DNA of 5,756 nucleotides from Alcaligenaceae bacterium UBA6179 (GCA_002422175.1 DITR01000115.1:24953-30708); one strand, 5' to 3'; counted from the first letter of the stretch, positions 1 through 5,756 are shown. Notes: a model not told the origin generated them from the letters alone. Numbers and translations are program-made.

Positions 1-120
1 ATTCGTGCTGATTTCGCTGAAAGTATTGATGCCAACGCTGTACATGGTTCAGATGCTGTTGAAACCGCCCGTAATGAAATCGCTTTTTTCTTTCCAGAAA
101 TGAACGTACACAGCCGTTAA
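1..120 (+). CDS. ndk: Nucleoside diphosphate kinase, C-terminal fragment (5' end outside window)
   Basis: This is the end of nucleoside diphosphate kinase, a cytoplasmic enzyme that moves the gamma phosphate of ATP onto other (d)NDPs to balance nucleotide pools. Reading from base 1 in frame 1 gives 39 residues and a TAA stop. Residues 11-18 of the fragment read NAVHGSDA, the family's active-site signature. The histidine (codon 43-45) is the residue phosphorylated during the ping-pong reaction. The tail FFFPEMNVHSR is the usual end of the proteobacterial enzyme. If this histidine equals His117 of the E. coli enzyme, the full protein would be about 141 residues, the normal length, so only the window edge truncates it. 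ndk directly before rlmN is a familiar arrangement in beta- and gammaproteobacteria. Identification is from motif and tail only, but both are distinctive. Confidence 0.95.
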   Translation: MRADFAESIDANAVHGSDAVETARNEIAFFFPEMNVHSR

Positions 121-185
121 ATTTTTAATGGTTATTTGACCGCATGTCATGGTGATTCGTGGCATGCCGTTTCTAGAGCCCCATC
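121..185 (+). other. ndk-rlmN intergenic gap (65 bases)
   Basis: This is the longest non-coding stretch in the window. It opens AT-rich after the ndk stop. It holds a TTGACC hexamer (136-141) resembling a sigma70 -35 box, but no good -10 box lies 16-18 bases downstream. It also has a short perfect palindrome GGCATGCC (161-168). There is no GC-rich stem followed by a T run, so no intrinsic terminator is supported. Transcription may read through from ndk into rlmN, or start from a weak promoter here. The sequence does not decide which. Confidence 0.5.
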
Positions 186-203
186 ATGCCCGATATGCCC
201 GAT
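186..203 (+). repeat. Tandem 9-base repeat duplicating the rlmN start codon
   Basis: Two back-to-back copies of ATGCCCGAT (186-194 and 195-203) give an N-terminus Met-Pro-Asp-Met-Pro-Asp. Each copy supplies an in-frame ATG, so rlmN may start at 186 or 195. There is no strong Shine-Dalgarno sequence upstream; AGAG at 175-178 is the nearest weak match. It sits 7 bases before the first ATG and 16 before the second, which mildly favours the first. Confidence 0.8.
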
Positions 204-1388
204 ACTACGATTAACCTGTTGGGTCTTGATACCGCATCGTTGGCTAAACTTGTGAGCCAGTGGGGCGACAAGCCTTTTCGTGCTAATCAGCTCAGTCGTT
301 GGGTTCATCAACGTGGCGTAGCCGATTTTGATCAAATGACTGATTTAGCCCAAGCATTTCGGGCGCGGTTGCATGAGCATTGTTGTGTTCAACCCCCCAC
401 GGTGATTGAGCGTCATCAGTCAACTGACTTTACCCGCAAGTGGTTGTTTGATGTGGGGCAGGGCAACGCAATTGAAACGGTGTACATACCTGAAGATGAT
501 CGGGGTACGTTGTGCATTTCAAGCCAGGCGGGTTGTACCGTGGCATGCCCATTTTGCTCAACTGGGCATCAAGGGTTTAATCGAAACCTCTCAACCGCTG
601 AAATTGTGGGTCAGCTGTGGTGGGCTCGTCATGAATTAACTGCCTCGGGTATAGGCCACCGCTTACCTACCAGCCCTCGATCAACACAGCCATTATTAAC
701 CGCATCACCCAATGCTTCAGTTCACCAACCGCTTGACCGCATCATAAGCAATGTCGTGTTCATGGGTATGGGCGAGCCCATGCTTAATTATGATGCGGTG
801 TTGGGGGCAATTCGTCTTATGCTCGACGATCATGGTTACGGTTTGTCACGTCGCCGGGTGACGGTATCTACGTCGGGTGTAGTGCCCATGATTGATCGTT
901 TGGCTCAAGATTGCCCGGTTGCTTTAGCTGTTTCTTTGCATGCTGCCAATGATGCTTTACGCGATAAATTGGTTCCGCTTAACAAAAAATACCCTATTGC
1001 TACGCTTTTAGCTGCCTGCGAACGGTATTTGGCCGTTGCACCACGAGACTTTATTACGTTTGAATATGTCATGCTCAATGATGTGAACGATTCACCCGCG
1101 CACGCAGCTGAACTGATTCAATTGGCTAAACAGATTTCGTGCAAAATCAATCTGATTCCATTTAACCCATTTCCTAGCTCAGGCTTAACGCGTTCACCTG
1201 CAATGCGCGTCAAAGAATTTGCGCAACGTCTTCAGGCTGCGGGTGTGATAGCGACCACCCGCAAAACTCGAGGTGATGATATTGACGCGGCGTGTGGCCA
1301 GTTAGCTGGCGATGTCATCGATCGTACCCGTCTGACACAACGCGCGGCAGAGCGCAAAACCATTCTTATTAAAGAGGTTAGATCGTGA
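186..1388 (+). CDS. rlmN: Dual-specificity 23S rRNA (A2503)/tRNA (A37) C2-methyltransferase RlmN, radical SAM
   Basis: RlmN is a cytoplasmic radical-SAM enzyme that puts a methyl group on C2 of A2503 in 23S rRNA and of A37 in some tRNAs, affecting decoding fidelity and peptidyl-transferase centre function. The 400-residue product shows all the family hallmarks. The radical-SAM cluster CX3CX2C is at Cys117, Cys121 and Cys124. The two cysteines of the methyl-transfer mechanism are Cys110 and Cys370 (E. coli Cys118 and Cys355), the latter in DDIDAACGQLAGDVIDRT. Glu97 matches E. coli Glu105. MGMGEP at 193-198 is the SAM-binding motif. The N-terminal accessory domain (about 1-90) is intact. The protein is longer than the usual 370-385 because of a Ser/Thr/Pro-rich insert around residues 152-184, described separately. 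The start is ATG 186, or ATG 195 within a tandem repeat; the ATG at 144 meets a stop at once. The stop codon overlaps the next gene by 4 bases. Confidence 0.97.
   Translation: MPDMPDTTINLLGLDTASLAKLVSQWGDKPFRANQLSRWVHQRGVADFDQMTDLAQAFRARLHEHCCVQPPTVIERHQSTDFTRKWLFDVGQGNAIETVYIPEDDRGTLCISSQAGCTVACPFCSTGHQGFNRNLSTAEIVGQLWWARHELTASGIGHRLPTSPRSTQPLLTASPNASVHQPLDRIISNVVFMGMGEPMLNYDAVLGAIRLMLDDHGYGLSRRRVTVSTSGVVPMIDRLAQDCPVALAVSLHAANDALRDKLVPLNKKYPIATLLAACERYLAVAPRDFITFEYVMLNDVNDSPAHAAELIQLAKQISCKINLIPFNPFPSSGLTRSPAMRVKEFAQRLQAAGVIATTRKTRGDDIDAACGQLAGDVIDRTRLTQRAAERKTILIKEVRS
639..737 (+). other. RlmN insert region (residues about 152-184), low-complexity
   Basis: This segment lies between the helix after the Fe-S loop (EIVGQLWWAR) and the strand carrying MGMGEP. 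From memory of the E. coli protein, that interval is about 13 residues; here it is about 37, so roughly 24 are extra. The extra residues are rich in Ser, Thr, Pro, Gln and Ala and carry no recognisable motif. The coding strand turns visibly C-rich and G-poor here, unlike the G/T-rich flanks. ACCGCTT (658-664 and 728-734) and ACCGCATCA (699-707 and 736-744) recur within it. The reading frame stays open and all catalytic motifs flank it intact, so the enzyme is probably functional and the insert likely a surface loop. The boundaries are approximate. Confidence 0.6.
1374..1377 (+). promoter_or_regulatory. Ribosome binding site for the rodZ-like gene
   Basis: GAGG (within AAAGAGG, 1371-1377) lies 7 bases before the GTG at 1385, inside the rlmN coding end. 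It supports the unusual GTG start over any downstream ATG, the next in-frame one being Met49, inside the HTH domain. This is the clearest Shine-Dalgarno sequence in the window. Confidence 0.75.
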
Positions 1389-1942
1389 GCGCTTTAAACC
1401 CAAACTCATCTGTTAAAGACCAGCCTTTACTTGAAAAACCCTCTAAAACTGAAGACACGCTCACGACGGCTCATTCAGGTCAAAACGCCACGCCTGCTTT
1501 TTCTGGTACCAAGAAAGAGTTGCTCAATATGCTTAAGCTTAAGCGTGAAGAAAAGCGCTATTCTCTTCAAGATGTTGAGCAACGTTTAAAATTCAAAGCA
1601 AAATGGGTAGAACTTTTAGAGGCTGGTGATTGGTCGCACTTGCCAAAAGGGGCGAGTTTGCGTGGCTTCGCTAAAAATTATTCAAAGCTCATTGATATTG
1701 ACGCAGATATTTTATATAACGCTCTAGCAATTGATCTTGATATTGACCGCCACAGTATCGGTCGTCATACCTCGACACGTGCTTTGGGTGAAAATATTAA
1801 AACGCATTCATTCAATGTTAAACCGGTATTTTGGGTCGTTGCAGGCCTAATCGTTGTGATTATTGTCGTTTTTTTGATGCTTAACAGTGGTGTTTTTAGC
1901 GCCAGTCAATTGCCTGATTCTTTGAAAAAGCTGACGCCATGA
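1385..1942 (+). CDS. Short RodZ-like protein: cytoplasmic HTH domain plus one transmembrane helix
   Basis: This 185-residue single-pass membrane protein resembles the front half of RodZ, which anchors MreB filaments to the membrane and helps set rod shape. Residues 1-42 are a polar, Ser/Thr-rich and probably disordered leader. Residues 45-115 form a Cro/CI-like HTH domain of the RodZ type (HTH_25). LKREEKRYSLQDVEQRLKF, LLEAGDWSHLPKGA and LRGFAKNYSKL match the conserved RodZ pattern. Residues 120-146 form a partly basic juxtamembrane linker. A hydrophobic helix spans about 147-167. Only about 18 residues follow it, so the periplasmic DUF4115-type domain of E. coli RodZ (337 residues) is absent. 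The gene starts at GTG with a good ribosome site, overlaps rlmN by GTGA and ispG by ATGA, and shows no sign of a frameshift. It occupies the usual position of rodZ before ispG. Orthology is likely, but function without the periplasmic domain is inference, so no symbol is given. Confidence 0.85.
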   Translation: MSALNPNSSVKDQPLLEKPSKTEDTLTTAHSGQNATPAFSGTKKELLNMLKLKREEKRYSLQDVEQRLKFKAKWVELLEAGDWSHLPKGASLRGFAKNYSKLIDIDADILYNALAIDLDIDRHSIGRHTSTRALGENIKTHSFNVKPVFWVVAGLIVVIIVVFLMLNSGVFSASQLPDSLKKLTP

Positions 1943-3195
1943 GTTCAAGCGCATCGCCTATTGGGTCTAGTGCGCGTCGCATGACGCGTCAAGTTCAAGT
2001 GTCTTGGGCTGGCCAGGTCGTGCGGGTTGGTGGCGGTGCCCCAGTCGTGGTGCAGTCAATGACCAATACTGATACAGCTGACGCTATTGCAACAGCTATT
2101 CAAGTGCGTGAATTAGCGCAAGCCGGTTCTGAAATTGTTCGCATTACTGTCAATACTCCAGAGGCCGCGCGTGAAGTGCCCGCCATCCGTGAGCAGCTCG
2201 ATCGCATGGGTGTCAATGTGCCCTTATGTGGTGATTTTCACTTTAATGGCCACAAACTTTTAACCCAATTTCCTGAGTGTGCGCAAGCATTGTCAAAGTA
2301 CCGTATTAACCCGGGTAATATGGGTGGCGGCAAAAAGCGTGACGACAACTTTGCTCAAATGATCGAAGTGGCATGTCGCCACCAAAAACCAGTTCGAATT
2401 GGTGTCAACTGGGGTAGCCTAGATCAAGAGCTTTTGGCCACCATGATGGACGCAAACAGTAAATTGTCACAACCCCTAACCGCGCAAGCAGTGATGCGAG
2501 AGGCGTTGGTCATTTCAGCTATTTCAAATGCTGAACGCGCGCAAACGTTGGGCCTGTCTGGCGACGCTATTGTTTTGTCGTGCAAGGTGAGCCATGTGCA
2601 AGATCTTATTGCTGTTTATCGAGATCTCTCGGCACGTTGTGATTACCCATTACATCTGGGTTTAACTGAAGCCGGTATGGGAACCAAAGGTGTGGTGGCT
2701 TCTACTGCAGCCTTAGCCGTTTTACTACAAGAGGGCATTGGTGACACCATTCGTATTTCATTAACACCCGAGCCGGGTGGCGACCGTTGTCGCGAAGTGG
2801 TCGTGGCTCAAGAAATTTTACAAACGATGGGTTTGCGTGCTTTTACGCCGATGGTCATTGCTTGCCCAGGTTGTGGACGCACAAGTAGTACGGTATTTCA
2901 AGTATTAGCTGATCGCATTCAAACATACTTACGCAATCAAATGCCCGTTTGGCGCGATCAATATCCTGGCGTTGAGTCGATGAATGTAGCGGTTATGGGC
3001 TGTGTGGTTAACGGTCCGGGTGAAAGCCGGCATGCAGATATTGGCATTAGTTTGCCTGGTACGGGCGAAGTGCCGACAGCCCCTGTTTTTGTAGATGGTG
3101 AGCGTACCATTACACTCAAGGGCGAAAACATTGCTGAAGATTTTCAGCAGATTGTTCAAACCTATGTAGAGCGTCGCTATGGCAAGACTCAATAA
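1939..3195 (+). CDS. ispG: 4-hydroxy-3-methylbut-2-en-1-yl diphosphate synthase (IspG/GcpE)
   Basis: IspG carries out the penultimate step of the methylerythritol phosphate pathway in the cytoplasm. It reductively opens MEcPP to HMBPP with a 4Fe-4S cluster and electrons usually from flavodoxin, supplying IPP/DMAPP for quinones and undecaprenyl phosphate. The 418-residue product has the N-terminal TIM-barrel part, with VVVQSMTNTDT at 36-46, VRITVNTPEAA at 67-77, GDFHFNG at 98-104 and YRINPGNMG at 121-129. Its C-terminal reductase-like domain carries the three cluster cysteines Cys309, Cys312 (ACPGCGRTSS) and Cys355 (GCVVNGPGE), plus Glu362, the fourth ligand in known structures. It is longer than E. 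coli IspG (372), partly from a longer stretch between Cys312 and Cys355 (43 versus about 32 positions) and from a basic N-terminal extension. ATG 1939 overlaps the preceding stop (ATGA), suggesting translational coupling. Met15 (1981) is a less likely alternative start. Confidence 0.97.
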   Translation: MSSSASPIGSSARRMTRQVQVSWAGQVVRVGGGAPVVVQSMTNTDTADAIATAIQVRELAQAGSEIVRITVNTPEAAREVPAIREQLDRMGVNVPLCGDFHFNGHKLLTQFPECAQALSKYRINPGNMGGGKKRDDNFAQMIEVACRHQKPVRIGVNWGSLDQELLATMMDANSKLSQPLTAQAVMREALVISAISNAERAQTLGLSGDAIVLSCKVSHVQDLIAVYRDLSARCDYPLHLGLTEAGMGTKGVVASTAALAVLLQEGIGDTIRISLTPEPGGDRCREVVVAQEILQTMGLRAFTPMVIACPGCGRTSSTVFQVLADRIQTYLRNQMPVWRDQYPGVESMNVAVMGCVVNGPGESRHADIGISLPGTGEVPTAPVFVDGERTITLKGENIAEDFQQIVQTYVERRYGKTQ

Positions 3196-3217
3196 GACAA
3201 GATTAAAAAAATAACCT

Positions 3218-4516
3218 ATGACACAAGATTTTTCTAAACTTACAGCTATTCGCGGCATGAACGATTTGTTGCCCGATACGTCAGGCACTTGGCTAAAACT
3301 TGAGGGCATACTGACGCAGTGGTTGTCTCTGTATGGTTACCGTTACATTCGAACCCCTGTGCTCGAGCACACTCGATTATTTACCCGTGGCATTGGTGAA
3401 GTGACTGACATCGTTGAAAAAGAGATGTATACCTTTACAGATGCACTCAATGGCGAGTCGCTCACCTTGCGACCTGAATTTACAGCGGGTGTTGTTCGAG
3501 CGGCGATTGAGCATCACTTGTTGTATGACCGACCTCAGCGGGTTTACACCTCAGGGCCCGTATTTCGTCATGAACGACCCCAACGCGGGCGCTACCGTCA
3601 GTTTCATCAACTTGATATTGAAGCCTTGGGTTTGGCAGGCCCCGATATTGATGCTGAAATGATTATCATGACTCATCGGCTTTGGCGCATGCTGGGTATA
3701 GACGGTATGTCACTTGAGCTCAACACTTTGGGGCAAAGTGCTGAGCGTTTAGCGCACCGAGTAGCCTTAATTGAATACTTAGAAAAGCACCGTGAGGTGT
3801 TAGACGAAGACGGCTTACGGCGCCTTTATACGAATCCGTTAAGGGTGCTCGACACCAAAAACCCAACAATGCAAGAAATGGCCAATGGCGCGCCGCGGTT
3901 ATTTGACTTTTTAGGCAGTGAATCGCGTGCGCATTTTGATGCGGTGTGTCAAAGCGTTGATGATGCGGGTATTGCTTATGTCATCAACCCGCGCATGGTT
4001 CGAGGGCTTGATTATTACAACTTAACCGTTTTTGAATGGGTCACAGATCGTTTAGGTGCGCAAGCGACAGTTTGCGGTGGCGGGCGTTACGATGGTCTAA
4101 TTGAAATGCTAGGTGGGCGCGCAGCGCCGGCGGTGGGTATGGCTTTTGGTATTGAAAGGCTCATTGATTTATGGTCACAATGTGTCACACTAACTGCTGA
4201 GCCTGAATGCCAAGTTTATATTGTTCATCAAGGCGAGTTAGCTCAAAAAGAGGCTTTGCATGTGAGCGAACGTTTGCGCGATGCAGGCATAGCAGTGATT
4301 ATGCACGCTGGCCAATCTAGCTTCAAGTCACAATTTAAGCGAGCTGATAGTAGTGGGGCAGAAATTGCGGTTATTCTAGCAAGCGATGAGCTCGCGCAAG
4401 GCGTGGCTTCAGTTAAGATTTTAAGGGCGAAATCTGAAAGAGTTGATGGGGCCAAAGTGGGTCAACAGACCGTTGCACTTGAACAATTGGTTGATTTTAT
4501 ACAAAGTAATATTTAA
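3218..4516 (+). CDS. hisS: Histidyl-tRNA synthetase (HisRS), class II
   Basis: HisRS is a cytoplasmic homodimeric class II aminoacyl-tRNA synthetase that charges tRNA-His with histidine using ATP. The 432-residue product has IRGMNDLLP (11-19) at the start of the catalytic domain and motif 1 around RTPVLEHTRLFTRGIGE (45-61). Motif 2 is FRHERPQRGRYRQFHQLDIE (116-135). The HisRS-specific signatures are RGLDYYN (262-268, HisA; Arg262 matches the catalytic arginine 259 of E. coli) and CGGGRYDGL (286-294, HisB). Motif 3 is AVGMAFGIERL (305-315). The region from about 330 to the end is the anticodon-binding domain, with the typical GQSSFKSQFKRADSSGAEIAVIL pattern (365-387). Length is normal for the family (E. 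coli 424) and no key residue is missing. The start is ATG 3218, 22 bases after ispG, with only a weak purine-rich upstream stretch and no clean Shine-Dalgarno. Its place between ispG and yfgM matches the conserved proteobacterial order. Confidence 0.98.
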   Translation: MTQDFSKLTAIRGMNDLLPDTSGTWLKLEGILTQWLSLYGYRYIRTPVLEHTRLFTRGIGEVTDIVEKEMYTFTDALNGESLTLRPEFTAGVVRAAIEHHLLYDRPQRVYTSGPVFRHERPQRGRYRQFHQLDIEALGLAGPDIDAEMIIMTHRLWRMLGIDGMSLELNTLGQSAERLAHRVALIEYLEKHREVLDEDGLRRLYTNPLRVLDTKNPTMQEMANGAPRLFDFLGSESRAHFDAVCQSVDDAGIAYVINPRMVRGLDYYNLTVFEWVTDRLGAQATVCGGGRYDGLIEMLGGRAAPAVGMAFGIERLIDLWSQCVTLTAEPECQVYIVHQGELAQKEALHVSERLRDAGIAVIMHAGQSSFKSQFKRADSSGAEIAVILASDELAQGVASVKILRAKSERVDGAKVGQQTVALEQLVDFIQSNI

Positions 4517-4530
4517 GTTTAAGGTTTAAG
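4512..4530 (+). repeat. Triple TTTAAG repeat spanning the hisS stop and the yfgM leader
   Basis: TTTAAG occurs three times in 19 bases: 4512-4517, 4518-4523 and, after one G, 4525-4530. The first copy contains the TAA stop of hisS. The second, with the following G, forms AAGG (4521-4524), the probable ribosome binding site of yfgM, 8 bases before ATG 4533. Confidence 0.85.
4521..4524 (+). promoter_or_regulatory. Probable ribosome binding site for yfgM
   Basis: AAGG lies 8 bases before the ATG at 4533. It is a modest Shine-Dalgarno match at acceptable spacing in the 16-base gap after hisS, and supports the 4533 start. Confidence 0.5.
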
Positions 4531-4532
4531 CA

Positions 4533-5165
4533 ATGGCTTACGATTTAGAAGAACAAGAGCAACTCGCTCAAATGCGCGTTTTTTGGAATAAGTACGGCAT
4601 GTCCATCATGTCGTTTTTAGGTGTTATTTTGGTTGCGGTGTTGGCTTGGCAAGGTTGGTCTGCCTACCAAACCAATCAGGCGAAGCAAGCGCGGGGTTAT
4701 TTTGATGCGGTCGAGTTGGCAAGCCAACAGCCTTCAGCCGACTCAGCGGCTCGCATTATGGCTGCTATGCAAACGTTACGCAAAGATTTTGGCGCAACTG
4801 ATTATGCTGCTCGCGCTGCGCTGTTTGCTGCTTCTGCTTTTGAGGCGCAACAAAATATACCCGCTGCCCAGGATCAGCTTGAATGGTTGATTAAAAGTAA
4901 TCATGCGGCACTCGTGCCTGTAGCACAATTGCGATTAGCAGGTCTATTTCTTGATCAAAAGAAATATGATCAAGCGCTGGCACTATTATCAAACCCGCCT
5001 GTGCCTTTTGAGGCCTTGTTCTCAGATCGACGGGGTGACATCTACGCTGCACAGGGCAACACCGAGCAAGCTCAACAAGCCTGGACAAAAACACTAACTT
5101 TAATTGGTTTAGATAACCCGTTGTCGCCGGTGGTTCAGCTTAAACTTGATTCATTGGGTCGTTAA
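4533..5165 (+). CDS. yfgM: YfgM-family membrane-anchored TPR protein (SecYEG/PpiD-associated)
   Basis: In E. coli, YfgM is an inner-membrane protein with a short cytoplasmic N-terminus and a periplasmic TPR domain. It associates with PpiD at the SecYEG translocon and is thought to help hand exported proteins to periplasmic chaperones. This 210-residue product (E. coli 206) fits. Residues 1-20 are acidic then mixed (MAYDLEEQEQLAQMRVFWNK), typical of the family. A single transmembrane helix spans about 22-43 and ends in WQGWSAYQ. An Ala/Gln-rich helical periplasmic domain follows. TPR-like helix pairs are seen at about 126-152 (LRLAGLFLDQKKYDQALALL) and 159-190 (DRRGDIYAAQGNTEQAQQAW). The order hisS-yfgM-bamB is the conserved one and adds strong support. 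It follows hisS by 16 bases and bamB starts about 4 bases after its stop, so the three genes are probably co-transcribed. Function is transferred from E. coli; sequence similarity outside the N-terminus and TPRs is usually low. Confidence 0.93.
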   Translation: MAYDLEEQEQLAQMRVFWNKYGMSIMSFLGVILVAVLAWQGWSAYQTNQAKQARGYFDAVELASQQPSADSAARIMAAMQTLRKDFGATDYAARAALFAASAFEAQQNIPAAQDQLEWLIKSNHAALVPVAQLRLAGLFLDQKKYDQALALLSNPPVPFEALFSDRRGDIYAAQGNTEQAQQAWTKTLTLIGLDNPLSPVVQLKLDSLGR

Positions 5166-5169
5166 AGAT

Positions 5170-5756
5170 ATGGGCATGTTATTAAATCAATCAACCTCTT
5201 TACGTATGCGTTTTGTTGGTCTGTTGATCCTAGTTTCAACCATAACCGGTTGTTCTTTATTTGGCTCTGACGACGACCGCAACAAACCCATGCCGTTAGT
5301 TGATTTCAAGCCGACTGTGAGTGCACAAATTGCGTGGCGAGCACCCGTTGGTAGTAGCGTCGCTTTTGGTTTGTCGCCTACGGTTGTGGGCGATTCAATT
5401 TTTGCTGCATCGGCCGATGGTGTGGTCACAAAAGTTGATCTCGCAACAGGTGCCGTGCAATGGAAAATGACCGTTGCTAAAAAATTATCTGCTGGTGCAG
5501 GCAGCGATGGTAAAACAACTGCAGTGGCTACGCCAGAGGGTGAAATTATTGCGCTTGATGAAGCGGGCGCAATAAAGTGGACAAGTCGTGCAACCAGTGA
5601 TGTGAGTGTGCAGCCTTGGGTTGGTTTAGGCGTGGTGGTTGTGCGCAGCGGTGACTATCGTATTCAAGCGTTTAACGCAGCAAATGGCGAACGTATCTGG
5701 AGCGTGCAACGACCAGGCCCATCATTGGCTCTTCGTGTTGCGCAACAAATGATTGC
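5170..5756 (+). CDS. bamB: Outer membrane assembly lipoprotein BamB, N-terminal part (3' end outside window)
   Basis: BamB is the beta-propeller lipoprotein of the BAM complex, which folds and inserts beta-barrel proteins into the outer membrane from the periplasmic side. The frame from ATG 5170 is open to the window edge (195 whole codons plus two bases). The first 27 residues are a lipoprotein signal peptide: basic Arg12 and Arg14, a hydrophobic core FVGLLILVSTITG, then the lipidated Cys28 in the lipobox ITGC. SLFGSDDD follows; no Asp directly after the Cys argues against inner-membrane retention. Propeller repeats follow, with PQQ-like blades such as GVVTKVDLATGAVQW, GEIIALDEAGAIKW and YRIQAFNAANGERIW. 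Position after yfgM confirms the call. The start is uncertain: ATG 5170 lies 4 bases after the yfgM stop, ATG 5176 is next to it, and ATG 5209 would give a compact signal peptide beginning MRFVGLL. All three keep the lipobox. About half of the expected protein is missing on the right only because the window ends. Confidence 0.95.
   Translation, partial: MGMLLNQSTSLRMRFVGLLILVSTITGCSLFGSDDDRNKPMPLVDFKPTVSAQIAWRAPVGSSVAFGLSPTVVGDSIFAASADGVVTKVDLATGAVQWKMTVAKKLSAGAGSDGKTTAVATPEGEIIALDEAGAIKWTSRATSDVSVQPWVGLGVVVVRSGDYRIQAFNAANGERIWSVQRPGPSLALRVAQQMI

Noticed and set aside
136..165. Possible sigma70 promoter before rlmN (TTGACC at 136-141)
   Set aside because: With 16-18 base spacing the -10 position reads at best TGGCAT, matching the TATAAT consensus at only three of six bases. 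Not enough to call a promoter.
159..549. GTGGCATGCC occurs at 159-168 and again at 540-549
   Set aside because: A repeated 10-mer is expected by chance several times in a window of this size, and the second copy simply encodes part of the RlmN cysteine motif.
1939..1983. Possible export signal or extra domain at the N-terminus of IspG
   Set aside because: The extension is short, polar and basic with no hydrophobic core. It looks like an ordinary unstructured N-terminus of a cytoplasmic enzyme.
2929..3309. A 126-codon open frame on the minus strand across the ispG-hisS junction
   Set aside because: It lies antisense to two certain genes, covers their conserved C- and N-terminal parts, has no recognisable domain and no ribosome site was evident. 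It is a shadow of the + strand coding.
5187..5429. An 80-codon minus-strand frame opposite the start of bamB
   Set aside because: The + strand here encodes a clear lipoprotein signal peptide, lipobox and first propeller repeat, so the reverse frame is incidental.
1..5756. Mobile element, CRISPR array, tRNA/rRNA or defence system
   Set aside because: No transposase, integrase, phage or toxin-like frame, no spaced repeats and no tRNA-like cloverleaf was seen. The window is filled by seven recognisable housekeeping genes.

Overview
This window looks like an ordinary housekeeping stretch of a betaproteobacterial chromosome, most likely from the order Burkholderiales. The evidence is the gene order ndk - rlmN - short rodZ-like HTH membrane protein - ispG - hisS - yfgM - bamB, together with protein motifs typical of that group. 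By eye the base composition is moderate (about half G+C), which is low for Burkholderiales. I cannot name a genus from this alone.

Layout: every gene is on the + strand and the coding is dense. Positions 1-120 hold the last 39 codons of ndk (nucleoside diphosphate kinase). A 65-base gap follows. Then comes rlmN (186-1388), which overlaps the rodZ-like gene (1385-1942) by 4 bases (GTGA). That gene overlaps ispG (1939-3195) by 4 bases (ATGA). After 22 bases comes hisS (3218-4516), after 16 bases yfgM (4533-5165), and after 4 bases bamB, which starts at about 5170 and runs off the right edge. The longest non-coding stretch is the 65-base gap after ndk. No rRNA, tRNA, CRISPR array, insertion sequence or phage gene is visible.

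Functions: RlmN (23S rRNA/tRNA m2A methylation) and HisS (histidyl-tRNA charging) serve translation. IspG makes the isoprenoid precursor HMBPP, which feeds quinones and the undecaprenyl carrier of the cell wall. The RodZ-like protein would touch the MreB cytoskeleton if it behaves like RodZ. YfgM works at the SecYEG translocon and BamB in outer-membrane protein assembly. The tight spacing from rlmN to bamB suggests a single operon joining translation and envelope biogenesis.

I found no convincing undescribed system. Points worth a second look are the rodZ-like protein that lacks the periplasmic domain of classical RodZ, a roughly 24-residue compositionally odd insertion inside RlmN, a tandemly duplicated rlmN start codon, and a triple TTTAAG repeat that contains the yfgM ribosome binding site.
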